This document shows, piece by piece, positions 1 to 7,749 of a stretch of 64,000 bases of DNA. Both the position numbers and the translations under genes were made by a program. Position 1 is the first letter of the stretch. Each line of letters starts with the position of its first letter. Origin of the DNA: Kitasatospora setae KM-6054 (lineage in GTDB: Bacteria > Actinomycetota > Actinomycetes > Streptomycetales > Streptomycetaceae); the NCBI RefSeq assembly GCF_000269985.1, contig NC_016109.1, forward strand, positions 7,591,001 through 7,655,000. Direction: 5' to 3'. Under the pieces are notes generated by a model. The model did no database searches and had not been told where the DNA came from. It was given only the letters and a program-made list of their open reading frames with translations.

Positions 1-2
1 TG

Positions 3-1340
3 AACCGCACGGACCAGCAGCGCTTCCACGTCATCGTGCTGTCGAACTTCGCGAAGGGCTTCGACAAGTACGCCCACACCTACGGCAAGGCCGGCATCCC
101 GGAGAGCACCTACCCGGACCGCTTCCACCTGCTGACCCGCGCCGAACTCGCCATCGGCACCGCCAAGGCCGGACGGCTGCTGGAACGCCTCGCGATACCC
201 GGTGACCGCCTGCTGGTGCTGGAGACCGCCGTCGACCCCGGCGCGCTCGCCCCCAACCCGGTCACCGGCCTCGGCCTGGAGCTGCGCCGGGACCGGATCC
301 GGCTGACCGCCGTCCACGAACTCGACCCGGCGGCGGGGGCGGACGCGCTGCGGCCGACCACCGTCGAGGACGCGATGGCCGCCTCGCTGAGCCTGCACCC
401 GCACCCGGTTCCCTACGCCGCGCTGCGCCCGCGCTCGGTCTCCGTCCTGCCGGTCGCCGCCGCCTGCCAGGCCAAGTGCGCGTTCTGCTTCTCCGCCGCC
501 TCCATCTCCAGCGACCAGCCGCCCGCCCGCGTCCCGTGGGACACCGTCACCGGCTGGCTGGAGCGCGGCCGCGCCGCGGGCGCCGAACGCGCCGTGATCA
601 CCGGCGGCGGCGAGCCCACCCTGCTCCCGTTCGACCAGCAACTGCGCCTGGTCGCCGCCTGCGCCGCCGCCTTCCCCAAGACCGTCCTGATCAGCAACGC
701 CCACACCCTGGCCGCCCTCGACCCGGCCGACCGCGCCGACCGGCTGGCCGCCCTCGCCGACGCCGGTCTCAGCGTCCTCGCCGTCTCCCGGCACCACCAG
801 GACGACGACACCAGCGCCCGCCTGATGGCGCTGCGCACCCCCGTCGGCGCGGTCGCCGACACCTGGCGCACCGGCCGCGACCGCTGGCCCGGCCTGCGGC
901 TGCGGCTGATCTGCGTGCTCCAGCGCGGCGGCGTCGAGGACGAGGCGGGCGTCGCCGACTACCTGACCTGGGCCGCCGCGCACGGCGTCGACGAGGTCTG
1001 CTTCAAGGAGCTGTACGTCTCCACCAGCACCGAATCGCTCTACCACGACCACGCCGCCAACCGCTGGAGCCGCGACCACCAGGTCCCGCTCGCCGTCGTC
1101 ACCCGGTTCGCCGACCGGCACGGCTTCACCGAGGCCGACCGCCTCCCCTGGGGCGCCCCCGTCTACCGGGGCGACTGGGCCGGCCACCCGATCCGGATCG
1201 CCGCCTACACCGAGCCCAGCCTGCTCTGGGAACGCACCCACGGACTCGTCCGCAGCTGGAACGTCCTCGCCGACGGCCGCTGCTACGCCTCCCTGGAGGA
1301 CCGGGCCAGCGAGATCGGCACGGAAGGCGCGGCGGCATGA
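3..1340 (+). CDS. Radical SAM protein (5' end outside window)
   Basis: A radical SAM enzyme whose reading frame is open through the left edge, so the true start lies outside; an internal GTG at 36 is not convincing as a start because the frame upstream is also coding-like. The cluster motif CxxxCxxC appears as CQAKCAFC (bases 465-488), followed by a GGGEPTL stretch typical of the SAM-binding region. About 145 residues precede the cluster, longer than in minimal radical SAM proteins. The stop overlaps the next start (ATGA at 1337-1340), so it is translationally coupled to an aminotransferase-like gene. Substrate unknown; by position it may belong to the metabolite cluster, but the neighbouring decarboxylase gene is convergent, so this two-gene unit could also be separate. 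Confidence 0.85.
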   Translation, partial: NRTDQQRFHVIVLSNFAKGFDKYAHTYGKAGIPESTYPDRFHLLTRAELAIGTAKAGRLLERLAIPGDRLLVLETAVDPGALAPNPVTGLGLELRRDRIRLTAVHELDPAAGADALRPTTVEDAMAASLSLHPHPVPYAALRPRSVSVLPVAAACQAKCAFCFSAASISSDQPPARVPWDTVTGWLERGRAAGAERAVITGGGEPTLLPFDQQLRLVAACAAAFPKTVLISNAHTLAALDPADRADRLAALADAGLSVLAVSRHHQDDDTSARLMALRTPVGAVADTWRTGRDRWPGLRLRLICVLQRGGVEDEAGVADYLTWAAAHGVDEVCFKELYVSTSTESLYHDHAANRWSRDHQVPLAVVTRFADRHGFTEADRLPWGAPVYRGDWAGHPIRIAAYTEPSLLWERTHGLVRSWNVLADGRCYASLEDRASEIGTEGAAA

Positions 1341-2428
1341 GGCACCAGGAGTTCCAGACGTACCGGGCGCGGCTGCTCGCCGCCGACCCCGGCCTGCTCG
1401 ACGCCGCCGAGACCAACGTCTACCGCGCGCTCGCCCCGCTGCGCCCACCGGCGCCGGACGCCGAGGTGCAGGCGGACGGCCGGACGGTCTACCGCTGCGA
1501 CCTGGCCCGCACCTGGCTGCGCCGCTACGGCCTGCCGGAGGAGTGGTCGCGCCGGGCGATGGTCGGCCGGGGCGTCCGGCACGGGCTCGACCTGCTGTTC
1601 CGGCACCTGCACGGCCTGGGCGGCCGGCTCTGGCTGCCCGCCGACGTCTACCCGGTCTACTTCGACCTGGCCCGCGCCGCCGGACTCGCCCCCGGCCGCT
1701 ACCCGACGCTGCCCGCCCCCGCGCTGCCGCGGGCCCGGCCGGACGGGGACCGACCCGAGTACCTGCTGCTCGCCAACCCGAGCAAGCCGCTCGGCCGCCA
1801 CCTCACCGACGCCGAGTGCGACGACCTGCTCGGCTGGCTGGCGGGCTCGCCGCACCGCCGCCTGTTGATCGACGCGGTCTACGACCTCGCCGTCCCGTTC
1901 GCCCCCGGCACCCGGCGGCTGCTGGCGAGCGGCCGGGCCGTCCTGCTGCACTCGGTCACCAAGGGCTGGCTGCACCCGCGCACCTTCGGCGTCGTGCTGC
2001 TCGGCCCGGACGACACCGCCGCCGCCGGGGCCTTCCGGGCCGACCCGCCCGGGCAGGAGCAACTCCGGCTCGCCGAAAGCCTGTTGGCCCAGCACGCCGA
2101 CACGCCGCGGCTGGTCGCCGCGGCGCTGGCCGACCGGGCCGAGCGGCTGTTCGCCCGGCTGCCCGCCGAGGTGCGGGCGGCGGTACCGGCCGCCGCCCGC
2201 ACCTCGGCGGGCAACTACTTCTTCCCGGTGCCGCTCCCGGCCGAGGCGCTGCTCGCCGAGCACGGCCTGCTGGCCGTCCCGGCGAGCGTGTTCCGGGAGG
2301 ATGAGACGGATGAGTCGGGCGGGTGGTCCGGCTCCGTCCTGACCAGCCTCGCGGACGCGTTCGGGCCGGAGCCGACAGCGGCAGCGGGGGCGGTGGCCGG
2401 TCAGGCGTCGGCCGACAGCACCGTGTAG
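1337..2428 (+). CDS. PLP-dependent aminotransferase-like protein (fold type I)
   Basis: A 363-residue protein with a fold-type I aminotransferase layout. Visible marks are a LLANPSKPLGRH segment matching the usual N-P-x-x-P turn, LLIDAVYDLA carrying the cofactor-contacting Asp and Tyr, and SVTKGWLHPR with the probable Schiff-base lysine. The start ATG overlaps the stop of the radical SAM gene. The 3' end overlaps by 28 bp the 3' end of the convergent decarboxylase gene. Family assignment comes from these motifs; the amino donor and acceptor are unknown. Coupling to a radical SAM enzyme suggests that both act on the same intermediate. Confidence 0.75.
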   Translation: MRHQEFQTYRARLLAADPGLLDAAETNVYRALAPLRPPAPDAEVQADGRTVYRCDLARTWLRRYGLPEEWSRRAMVGRGVRHGLDLLFRHLHGLGGRLWLPADVYPVYFDLARAAGLAPGRYPTLPAPALPRARPDGDRPEYLLLANPSKPLGRHLTDAECDDLLGWLAGSPHRRLLIDAVYDLAVPFAPGTRRLLASGRAVLLHSVTKGWLHPRTFGVVLLGPDDTAAAGAFRADPPGQEQLRLAESLLAQHADTPRLVAAALADRAERLFARLPAEVRAAVPAAARTSAGNYFFPVPLPAEALLAEHGLLAVPASVFREDETDESGGWSGSVLTSLADAFGPEPTAAAGAVAGQASADSTV

Positions 2429-3630
2429 GGCAGCGGGTCGAAGCCGTTGAAGCCCTGGGTGAGGTAACTGACCGCGTAGGCACCGCTGGAGAGGATCCAC
2501 ACCGGGTCGCCGGAGGCCACCGCCCGGGGCACCGGCACCCGGCCGGTGGCGCCGCCGTGCGGGAAGGTGTCGTCGCTGTCGCAGGTCGGGCCGGCGATCA
2601 CGGCGGGGACGCGGTCCTCGTCCGGGTGGGTCGGGAAGACCAGCCGGTACTGCACCTGGTCCATCTCGTACAGGCCGTTGAACTTCCCGCAGCCCAGGTA
2701 GAGCCAGTGCTCCCGCTCGCCGTCCGGCTGCTGGCGGTCGGTCAGCCGGTAGACGTGGGTGCGGATCGCGCCCTGGTCGGCGACCAGGTGGCGGCCGGGC
2801 TCCAGGACGAACCGCAGGTCGCCGCCGTGCAGCCGGCGCAGCCGGTCGAGGCCCTGCCGGACGGTGCGGAAGATGTCGTCGAGCGGCGGCGCCAGGGCGG
2901 TGCCGTACCGGTCGGCGTAGCCGAGGGCGGGCAGGCCGCCGCCGAGGTTGACGTGGTCGAGCCGGATGCCGTCGCGTTCGAGCTCGACCATGGCGTCGGC
3001 GAGCAGGTCGAAGGCGGCCGCCCAGGCTTCGGCGGTCAGCTGCTGCGAGCCGACGTGCACCGAGAGCCCGCCCGGGGCCAGGCCGGCGTCCCGGGCGGCG
3101 GCCATCACCCGGACGGCGTCCGCCGCCGAGCAGCCGTACTTGCGGCTCAGACCCCAGAGCGCGCCCTCGCCGCTGGTCGCGAGCCGGCAGAACACCCGGG
3201 CGCCCGGGGCGTGTTCGGCGATCGCGGCGACGTCGGCCAGGCTGTCGGTGGCGAAGTCCCGGATACCCAGGCGGTGGGCCTCGGCGATGCCCCGGTCCGA
3301 CTTGACGGTGTTGCCGTAGTGCACCCGCTCGGGCGGGGTGCCGGTGCGCAGCGCCTGGACGATCTCGTTCGGGCTGGCGGCGTCGAACCCGGCGCCGAGC
3401 GCGGCGAGTTCGGCCAGGACCTCGTCGACCGGGCAGGCTTTCATGGCGAACCGGACGGCGACGCCCGGGAGTTCGTCCCGCAGCGTGCGGTAGCGGCGGG
3501 CGATGCCGGCCAGGTCGTAGAAGATCCGGTCGTCGCCGGACGACTCCAGTGCGGAGCGCAACGCCGGGCTGAGCGAGGTGAGTTCGGCGGTCAGGTTCAA
3601 CGGCCCTGGTCCTCGCCGTGCGGTGCCCAC
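2401..3630 (-). CDS. Ornithine/diaminopimelate-type PLP decarboxylase (fold type III)
   Basis: A 409-residue alanine racemase-fold decarboxylase. FAMKACP near residue 65 carries the PLP lysine, followed by HVGSQ, NLGGGLP, EPGRHLVADQG and GPTCDSDDTF. The CDSDD form resembles lysine/ornithine decarboxylases more than DapA-type diaminopimelate decarboxylases, which usually show CESGD. It ends the long minus-strand operon. The GTG at 3630 overlaps E1-beta by 34 bp; a TTG at 3600 would give a tighter TTGA overlap and a shorter N-terminus, so the start is uncertain. Likely role: decarboxylation of an amino acid, free or carrier-bound, to supply an amine building block (inference). Confidence 0.85.
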   Translation of the reverse strand: MGTARRGPGPLNLTAELTSLSPALRSALESSGDDRIFYDLAGIARRYRTLRDELPGVAVRFAMKACPVDEVLAELAALGAGFDAASPNEIVQALRTGTPPERVHYGNTVKSDRGIAEAHRLGIRDFATDSLADVAAIAEHAPGARVFCRLATSGEGALWGLSRKYGCSAADAVRVMAAARDAGLAPGGLSVHVGSQQLTAEAWAAAFDLLADAMVELERDGIRLDHVNLGGGLPALGYADRYGTALAPPLDDIFRTVRQGLDRLRRLHGGDLRFVLEPGRHLVADQGAIRTHVYRLTDRQQPDGEREHWLYLGCGKFNGLYEMDQVQYRLVFPTHPDEDRVPAVIAGPTCDSDDTFPHGGATGRVPVPRAVASGDPVWILSSGAYAVSYLTQGFNGFDPLPYTVLSADA

Positions 3631-4598
3631 GCGTGCTGATGCTTCATCACCGATGCGATGGCTTGCCGTAGTTGGTCGCGTCCGGGTTGCAGGGCGCGGT
3701 CCAGGGCCGGGGCGAACGGCAGCACGGTGCCGTCCGGGCGGGTGATCCGCCGGGGCGGGGCGATCAGCCGCATCTCCTCGGCGGCGGTGGCGATGATCTC
3801 GCCGCCGATGCCGCAGCTGCGGTTGGAGTCGTCGATCACCACCAGCCGGCCGGTGCGCTCCAGCGAGGCGGCCAGCCCGGCCCAGTCGAACGGGTACAGC
3901 GTGCGCGGGTCGAACACCTCGACGGAGACCTGCGGGGCGAGTTCCTCCGCGACGGCCAGCGCGTCGTGCACCAGGTGGCCGACGGCGACCACGGTGACGT
4001 CGCCGCCCTCGCGGTGGATCCGGCCCGAGCCGAGCGGGATCGGCGCCAGCTCCCAGGTCACCGTCTCGCGCACCGGCAGCGCGCCGGCCGGGGCGAAGAC
4101 CACCACCGGGTCCGGGTCGGCGATCGCCGAGCGGAGCAGCCCGTAGGCGTCGGTGGGCGTGGCCGGGACGACGGTCTTCATCCCGGCGTGCGCGAACAGG
4201 CTGTACGGGTGGTCGGAGTGCTGCCCGGCCCAGCCGTCCCGGGAGCCGGAGCCCGGCACCAGGCAGGTCAGCGGGACGCTCGCCTGCCCGCCGGTCATCA
4301 GCGAGAACTTGTGCGCCTGGTTGACGAGTTGCTCGAAGACCAGGAACAGCAGCGAGGGGATCTGGAACTCGATCACCGGCCGCCGCCCGGTCAGCGCGGC
4401 GCCGATCGCCATCGAGGTGAACGCCTGCTCGGAGAGCGGGGTGTCGACGATCCGCCCGGGGCCGAAGCGGTCCAGCAGGTTGAGGGTCGGGCCGGCCATC
4501 CCGGCGCCGATGTCCTCGCCGAACACGCAGACCGCCGGGTCCGCGTCGAGGGCGTCGGTGAGCGCCCGGTTGAGCGCCTTGGTGTAGGAGAGCCTCAT
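3597..4598 (-). CDS. 2-oxoacid dehydrogenase E1 component, beta subunit
   Basis: A 333-residue transketolase-like E1-beta subunit, with VFGEDIG near the N-terminus, SEQAFTSMAIGAAL, EFQIPSLLF and a C-terminal transketolase domain with EVFDPRTLYPFDW. With the alpha subunit it should form a thiamine-diphosphate enzyme that decarboxylates a 2-oxoacid. The ATG at 4596-4598 overlaps the stop of E1-alpha. No E2 or E3 gene is nearby, so a lipoyl partner must come from elsewhere or the acyl group is passed to another acceptor. Similar isolated E1 pairs (PglB/PglC) convert phenylpyruvate to phenylacetyl-CoA in the pristinamycin phenylglycine pathway, a parallel that fits the neighbouring hydroxymandelate synthase-like gene. 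Confidence 0.9.
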   Translation of the reverse strand: MRLSYTKALNRALTDALDADPAVCVFGEDIGAGMAGPTLNLLDRFGPGRIVDTPLSEQAFTSMAIGAALTGRRPVIEFQIPSLLFLVFEQLVNQAHKFSLMTGGQASVPLTCLVPGSGSRDGWAGQHSDHPYSLFAHAGMKTVVPATPTDAYGLLRSAIADPDPVVVFAPAGALPVRETVTWELAPIPLGSGRIHREGGDVTVVAVGHLVHDALAVAEELAPQVSVEVFDPRTLYPFDWAGLAASLERTGRLVVIDDSNRSCGIGGEIIATAAEEMRLIAPPRRITRPDGTVLPFAPALDRALQPGRDQLRQAIASVMKHQHAWAPHGEDQGR

Positions 4599-5668
4599 CC
4601 GCGCGACCCCGCCCTCGGACGGAGCCCGTCCGCGTAGAGGTGCTCCGACGCGCCTTCGGGGGAGGGGAGTTCGGAGCCGAGTGCGAACTGCCGGGCGGCG
4701 TCCAGCTGTTCGGCGACCGAGGCGTCCAGCCGTGCGGCCCGGCCGGGCGGCAGCAGCGCGGCGGCGCGCGGCAGCGGGTCGAGGGCGCGCCAGTCGGCGA
4801 CCTCCTCCGGGGTGCGGTAGCGCAGTTTCATCAGCCGTTCCATGGTGTGGTGGCCCTCGAAGCGGTAGGTGTGGCACTCCAGGAAGCCGGGGCCGCCGCC
4901 GGCCGCGGCCCGCCCGACGGCTTCGGCGGCCGCCGCGCGGACCGCCTCGGTGTCCATCCCGTCCACCTCGGCGGCGGGGATCCCGAACGCGGCGGCCCGG
5001 CCGGTGCCGCTGCCGGCCACCGCGGTGGCGGCCGGCAGGGTGGTGGCGTAGCCGTTGTTCTCGCAGACGAACAGCACCGGCAGGTTCCACATCGCGGCCA
5101 GGTTGAAGGACTCCAGCAGCACGCCCTGGTTGAGCGCGCCGTCGCCGAAGAACGCGACCGCGACCCGGTCCTGCCCGGACTGCCGGGCCGACCAGGCGGC
5201 GCCGACCGCGATCGCGCCGCCCGCGCCGACCATGCCGTTGGCGCCCAGGATGCCGAGCGAGAAGTCGGCGGCGTGCATCGAGCCGCCCCGTCCCCGGTTC
5301 AACCCGCCGGTGCGGCCCAGCAGTTCGGCCAGCAGCCGGTCCGGGGCGGCACCCTTGGCGAGCACGTGGCCGTGGCCGCGGTGGGTGGAGGTGATCCGGT
5401 CCTGCGGGCGCAGCGCGGCGCAGACGCCGACCGCCACCGCCTCCTGCCCGATGTACGGGTGGATGCCGCCGGTGATCTCGCCGGCCTTCACCAGGCCGAG
5501 CGCCAGCTCCTCGAAGCCGCGGATCAGCCGCAGCATCCGGTAGCGCCCGGCGAGCGTGCCGAGGTCGGGCGCGTCGAGGTCGGGCGCGTCGGGCGCGTCG
5601 AGGTCGGGCGCGTCGGAGCGGAGGCCGGTGCCGTCGGGGCCGGTGTCGGGGCCGGGCAGGCCCGTCAC
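4595..5668 (-). CDS. 2-oxoacid dehydrogenase E1 component, alpha subunit
   Basis: A 357-residue E1-alpha subunit. The thiamine-diphosphate motif is visible as GDGALNQG ... CENNGYA, and RGGSMHAADF and HTYRFEGHHT also fit the family. The GTG start at 5668 overlaps the TGA of the upstream dioxygenase gene, and the stop overlaps the ATG of E1-beta. Its first 35 or so residues are a low-complexity, Asp/Ala/Pro/Leu-rich tail encoded by tandem 15-bp repeats (5561-5614), which is unusual. Candidate substrates are aromatic 2-oxoacids such as 4-hydroxyphenylpyruvate or 4-hydroxyphenylglyoxylate, given its place in the operon (inference). Confidence 0.9.
   Translation of the reverse strand: MTGLPGPDTGPDGTGLRSDAPDLDAPDAPDLDAPDLGTLAGRYRMLRLIRGFEELALGLVKAGEITGGIHPYIGQEAVAVGVCAALRPQDRITSTHRGHGHVLAKGAAPDRLLAELLGRTGGLNRGRGGSMHAADFSLGILGANGMVGAGGAIAVGAAWSARQSGQDRVAVAFFGDGALNQGVLLESFNLAAMWNLPVLFVCENNGYATTLPAATAVAGSGTGRAAAFGIPAAEVDGMDTEAVRAAAAEAVGRAAAGGGPGFLECHTYRFEGHHTMERLMKLRYRTPEEVADWRALDPLPRAAALLPPGRAARLDASVAEQLDAARQFALGSELPSPEGASEHLYADGLRPRAGSRG
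5561..5614 (+). repeat. Tandem 15-bp repeat inside E1-alpha
   Basis: On the plus strand the unit gaggtcgggcgcgtc occurs at 5561-5575, 5576-5590 and 5600-5614, with a partial copy at 5591-5599. All units are multiples of three, so repeat number can vary without a frameshift. They encode a D-A-P-D-L type repeat near the N-terminus of E1-alpha. Confidence 0.9.
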
Positions 5669-6579
5669 CGGGCTCCCCGCCAGATGACCGGGCAGATCTC
5701 CGGGTCGGCGTAGTCGGGGCGGCCGTCGGCGGTCCGGCGGACCAGCACGTCGTGGTTGTACGAGGCGGCGCTGCCGTCCGGGCGGGTGGCGTACCGGTAC
5801 TCGTTGGCGCCGTCCTGGAGGTGCAGCGAGATCGCCCGGCGCGGGAAGTCGGCCAGGTTGGCGCCGCTGCCGTGGTAGGTCCGGCAGTGGTGGAAGCTGA
5901 CGTGCCCGCGCGGGATCACCACCGGCACCTTGCGGACCTCTGCGCCGTTGTGGTGCGCGTTGGCGGCGAGGATCGACTCCAGCTCGGAGCGGTCGCGCTG
6001 GGCGAAGTGCCGGGTGGCGTCCTCCTGCGAGGGCAGTTCCTCCCAGCGGTTGCTGCCGTCGACCATGGTGATGGTGCCGTTCTCCACCCCGCAGTCGTGG
6101 AACGGGATGAACGCGGTCAGCATCTCCTCCGAGGTGGAGGTGTGCCAGTAGTGCTTGTCGAAGTGCCACGGCACCTGGTTGGAGGGCTCCTCCGGCACCG
6201 GCGGCTTGAAGATCAGGGTCGACTGGAAGATCCGGATCTCCTCGGCCCCGGCGAGCACCGCGGCGACCGCGCCGATCAGCGGCTTACGCAGGATCGCGCC
6301 GATCGGGTCGCTCTCGTAGTGCACGTAGTCGTTGTGCCGCTGGACCGGGCCGTGCGCGGGCTCCCAGGCGGCCAGCCGCGGCGGCCGGACGGCGAGGTCG
6401 CGGTCGCGCCGGCCCTCGTAGTAGTCGTCGGTGGCGGCCTGGAGGGTGTCGAGCTCCTGGTCGGTGAACAGCTTGCCGGAGAGGTACCAGCCGTGCTCGC
6501 GGTAGCCGGCCACCTCCTCGGGGGTGGGCAGCAGGGCGGTCTCGGCCGGGGTCAGCACGAACTCGGGGGCGACGGTCAT
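5665..6579 (-). CDS. Phytanoyl-CoA dioxygenase-family Fe(II)/2-oxoglutarate oxygenase
   Basis: A 304-residue PhyH-family protein. The iron ligands can be read as the HxD motif in VPWHFDKHYWH and a distal His in SFHHCRTYHGSG, with the following RRAISLHLQ supplying a probable 2-oxoglutarate-binding Arg. The ATG at 6579 is preceded by a strong GAGGAGG ribosome site. The stop overlaps the E1-alpha start. Expected reaction: hydroxylation or other oxidative tailoring of a carrier-bound or free small-molecule intermediate. It lies between hmaS and the E1 genes, so its substrate may be derived from 4-hydroxyphenylpyruvate, but nothing in the sequence proves this. Confidence 0.85.
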   Translation of the reverse strand: MTVAPEFVLTPAETALLPTPEEVAGYREHGWYLSGKLFTDQELDTLQAATDDYYEGRRDRDLAVRPPRLAAWEPAHGPVQRHNDYVHYESDPIGAILRKPLIGAVAAVLAGAEEIRIFQSTLIFKPPVPEEPSNQVPWHFDKHYWHTSTSEEMLTAFIPFHDCGVENGTITMVDGSNRWEELPSQEDATRHFAQRDRSELESILAANAHHNGAEVRKVPVVIPRGHVSFHHCRTYHGSGANLADFPRRAISLHLQDGANEYRYATRPDGSAASYNHDVLVRRTADGRPDYADPEICPVIWRGAR

Positions 6580-6638
6580 GGGGCGGTCCTCCTCGGAGGG
6601 CGGTCGGGTCGGGGCCTGGCGGGAGAGGCGGTGCCGGG

Positions 6639-7628
6639 TCAGAGCGCGGCGGCGGCGCGCTGGCGCTCGACCGCCTCGTACAGCGCCTTGATGTTGGCGG
6701 TGCCGAAGGTGCCCGCGCCCTGGCGCTCGATGACCTCCAGGAAGAAGGTCCGCCGGGGGTGGGTGGAGCGGGCGAAGATCTGGAACAGCTGGCCGCCGTG
6801 GTCCTGGTCGACCAGCACGTCCAGCTCGCGCAGCGTCTCGACCGGGATCGCGGTGCCGCCGAGCCGCTCGGCCAGGCCGTCGTAGTAGGTCCCGGGGGTG
6901 GAGAGGAACTCGACGCCGTTGGCGCGGGCGGTGCGGACGGCGGTGGCGATGTCGTCGGTGCGCAGCGCCAGGTGCTGGACGCCCGCGCCGTCGTGGTCGG
7001 CGAGGAAGGTGTCGATCTGGCCGGCCCGGCGGCTGGTGTCCGGCTCGATCAGGGTGAAGGTGACGTCCCCGGACGGGCTCTGCACCACGCTGGAGTCCAT
7101 CGCCTGCTCGCCGACCTCGATGTACTCGCCGAAGATCAGCCGCATGCCGAGCGCGGCCTCGCAGAACCGCACGGACTCGGCGAGCCGCCCGGCGGGCACG
7201 CAGATCGCGACGTGGTCGAGGGCGTCCAGCAGTTCGCCGCCGACCGGCTCCGGGGCCTCCGGCAGCGGGACGAAGCGCAGCGCGGTGTCGCCGAACCCGG
7301 CGATCAGCGCGCCCGCCCGGTCCAGCACCTCGGCGCCGTGCCGCTCGGCCCGCTCCAGCGCCGCCGCCGGGTCGGCGCAGCCGAGCGCCAGCACGGCGAC
7401 GCCCTCGCCGTGCCGCTCCACGTAGTCGGCGACCGGGTGGTCGGTGAGCTCGCTGGAGAGCAGCCGCAGCCGGATGCTGCCCTGGAGCAGGTGGACGGCC
7501 CGCACGCCGGGCTTCCACTCGGGCTGGTCGGCGTCGCGCCGGAAGCCGAAGCGGTCCTGCAGTTCGGCGGCGGTCAGCGCGGCGTCCGCGCAGTGGTACT
7601 CGACGTGGGTGATCGTCTGGATGGACAA
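6639..7628 (-). CDS. hmaS: 4-hydroxymandelate synthase-like non-haem iron dioxygenase
   Basis: A two-domain vicinal-oxygen-chelate enzyme of the HPPD/HmaS family, about 329 residues. Iron ligands can be read as His in DHVAICV, His in GVQHLAL and Glu in FLEVIER. The C-terminal half follows HmaS rather than HPPD: FTLIEPD stands where HPPD has PINEPA, and HGGQLFQIFARSTHPRRT and GAGTFGTANIKALYEA are close to glycopeptide HmaS as I recall it. Expected reaction: 4-hydroxyphenylpyruvate to 4-hydroxymandelate. I chose the TTG at 7628 because AGGGAG sits 8 bases upstream; a TTG at 7646 is the alternative. The other two Hpg enzymes lie in the divergent operon, which supports HmaS over HPPD. Confidence 0.85.
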   Translation of the reverse strand: MSIQTITHVEYHCADAALTAAELQDRFGFRRDADQPEWKPGVRAVHLLQGSIRLRLLSSELTDHPVADYVERHGEGVAVLALGCADPAAALERAERHGAEVLDRAGALIAGFGDTALRFVPLPEAPEPVGGELLDALDHVAICVPAGRLAESVRFCEAALGMRLIFGEYIEVGEQAMDSSVVQSPSGDVTFTLIEPDTSRRAGQIDTFLADHDGAGVQHLALRTDDIATAVRTARANGVEFLSTPGTYYDGLAERLGGTAIPVETLRELDVLVDQDHGGQLFQIFARSTHPRRTFFLEVIERQGAGTFGTANIKALYEAVERQRAAAAL

Positions 7629-7749
7629 GGCGGGGCTCCCTGGCAAGTGGAGTGGCGAGCGGGGGCGGCGGGCCGCGACGGCCTCGTCGACGGCGGCCCG
7701 GCCGCCTCAAGAGCGGGGCCGGACGGCCGTGGGCGCGGGGCCGGACGGC

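Noticed and set aside
476-1336. Extended open frame upstream of the aminotransferase-like gene
   Set aside because: This is an Arg/Pro-rich shadow of the radical SAM gene. The real gene starts at the ATG overlapping the radical SAM stop.
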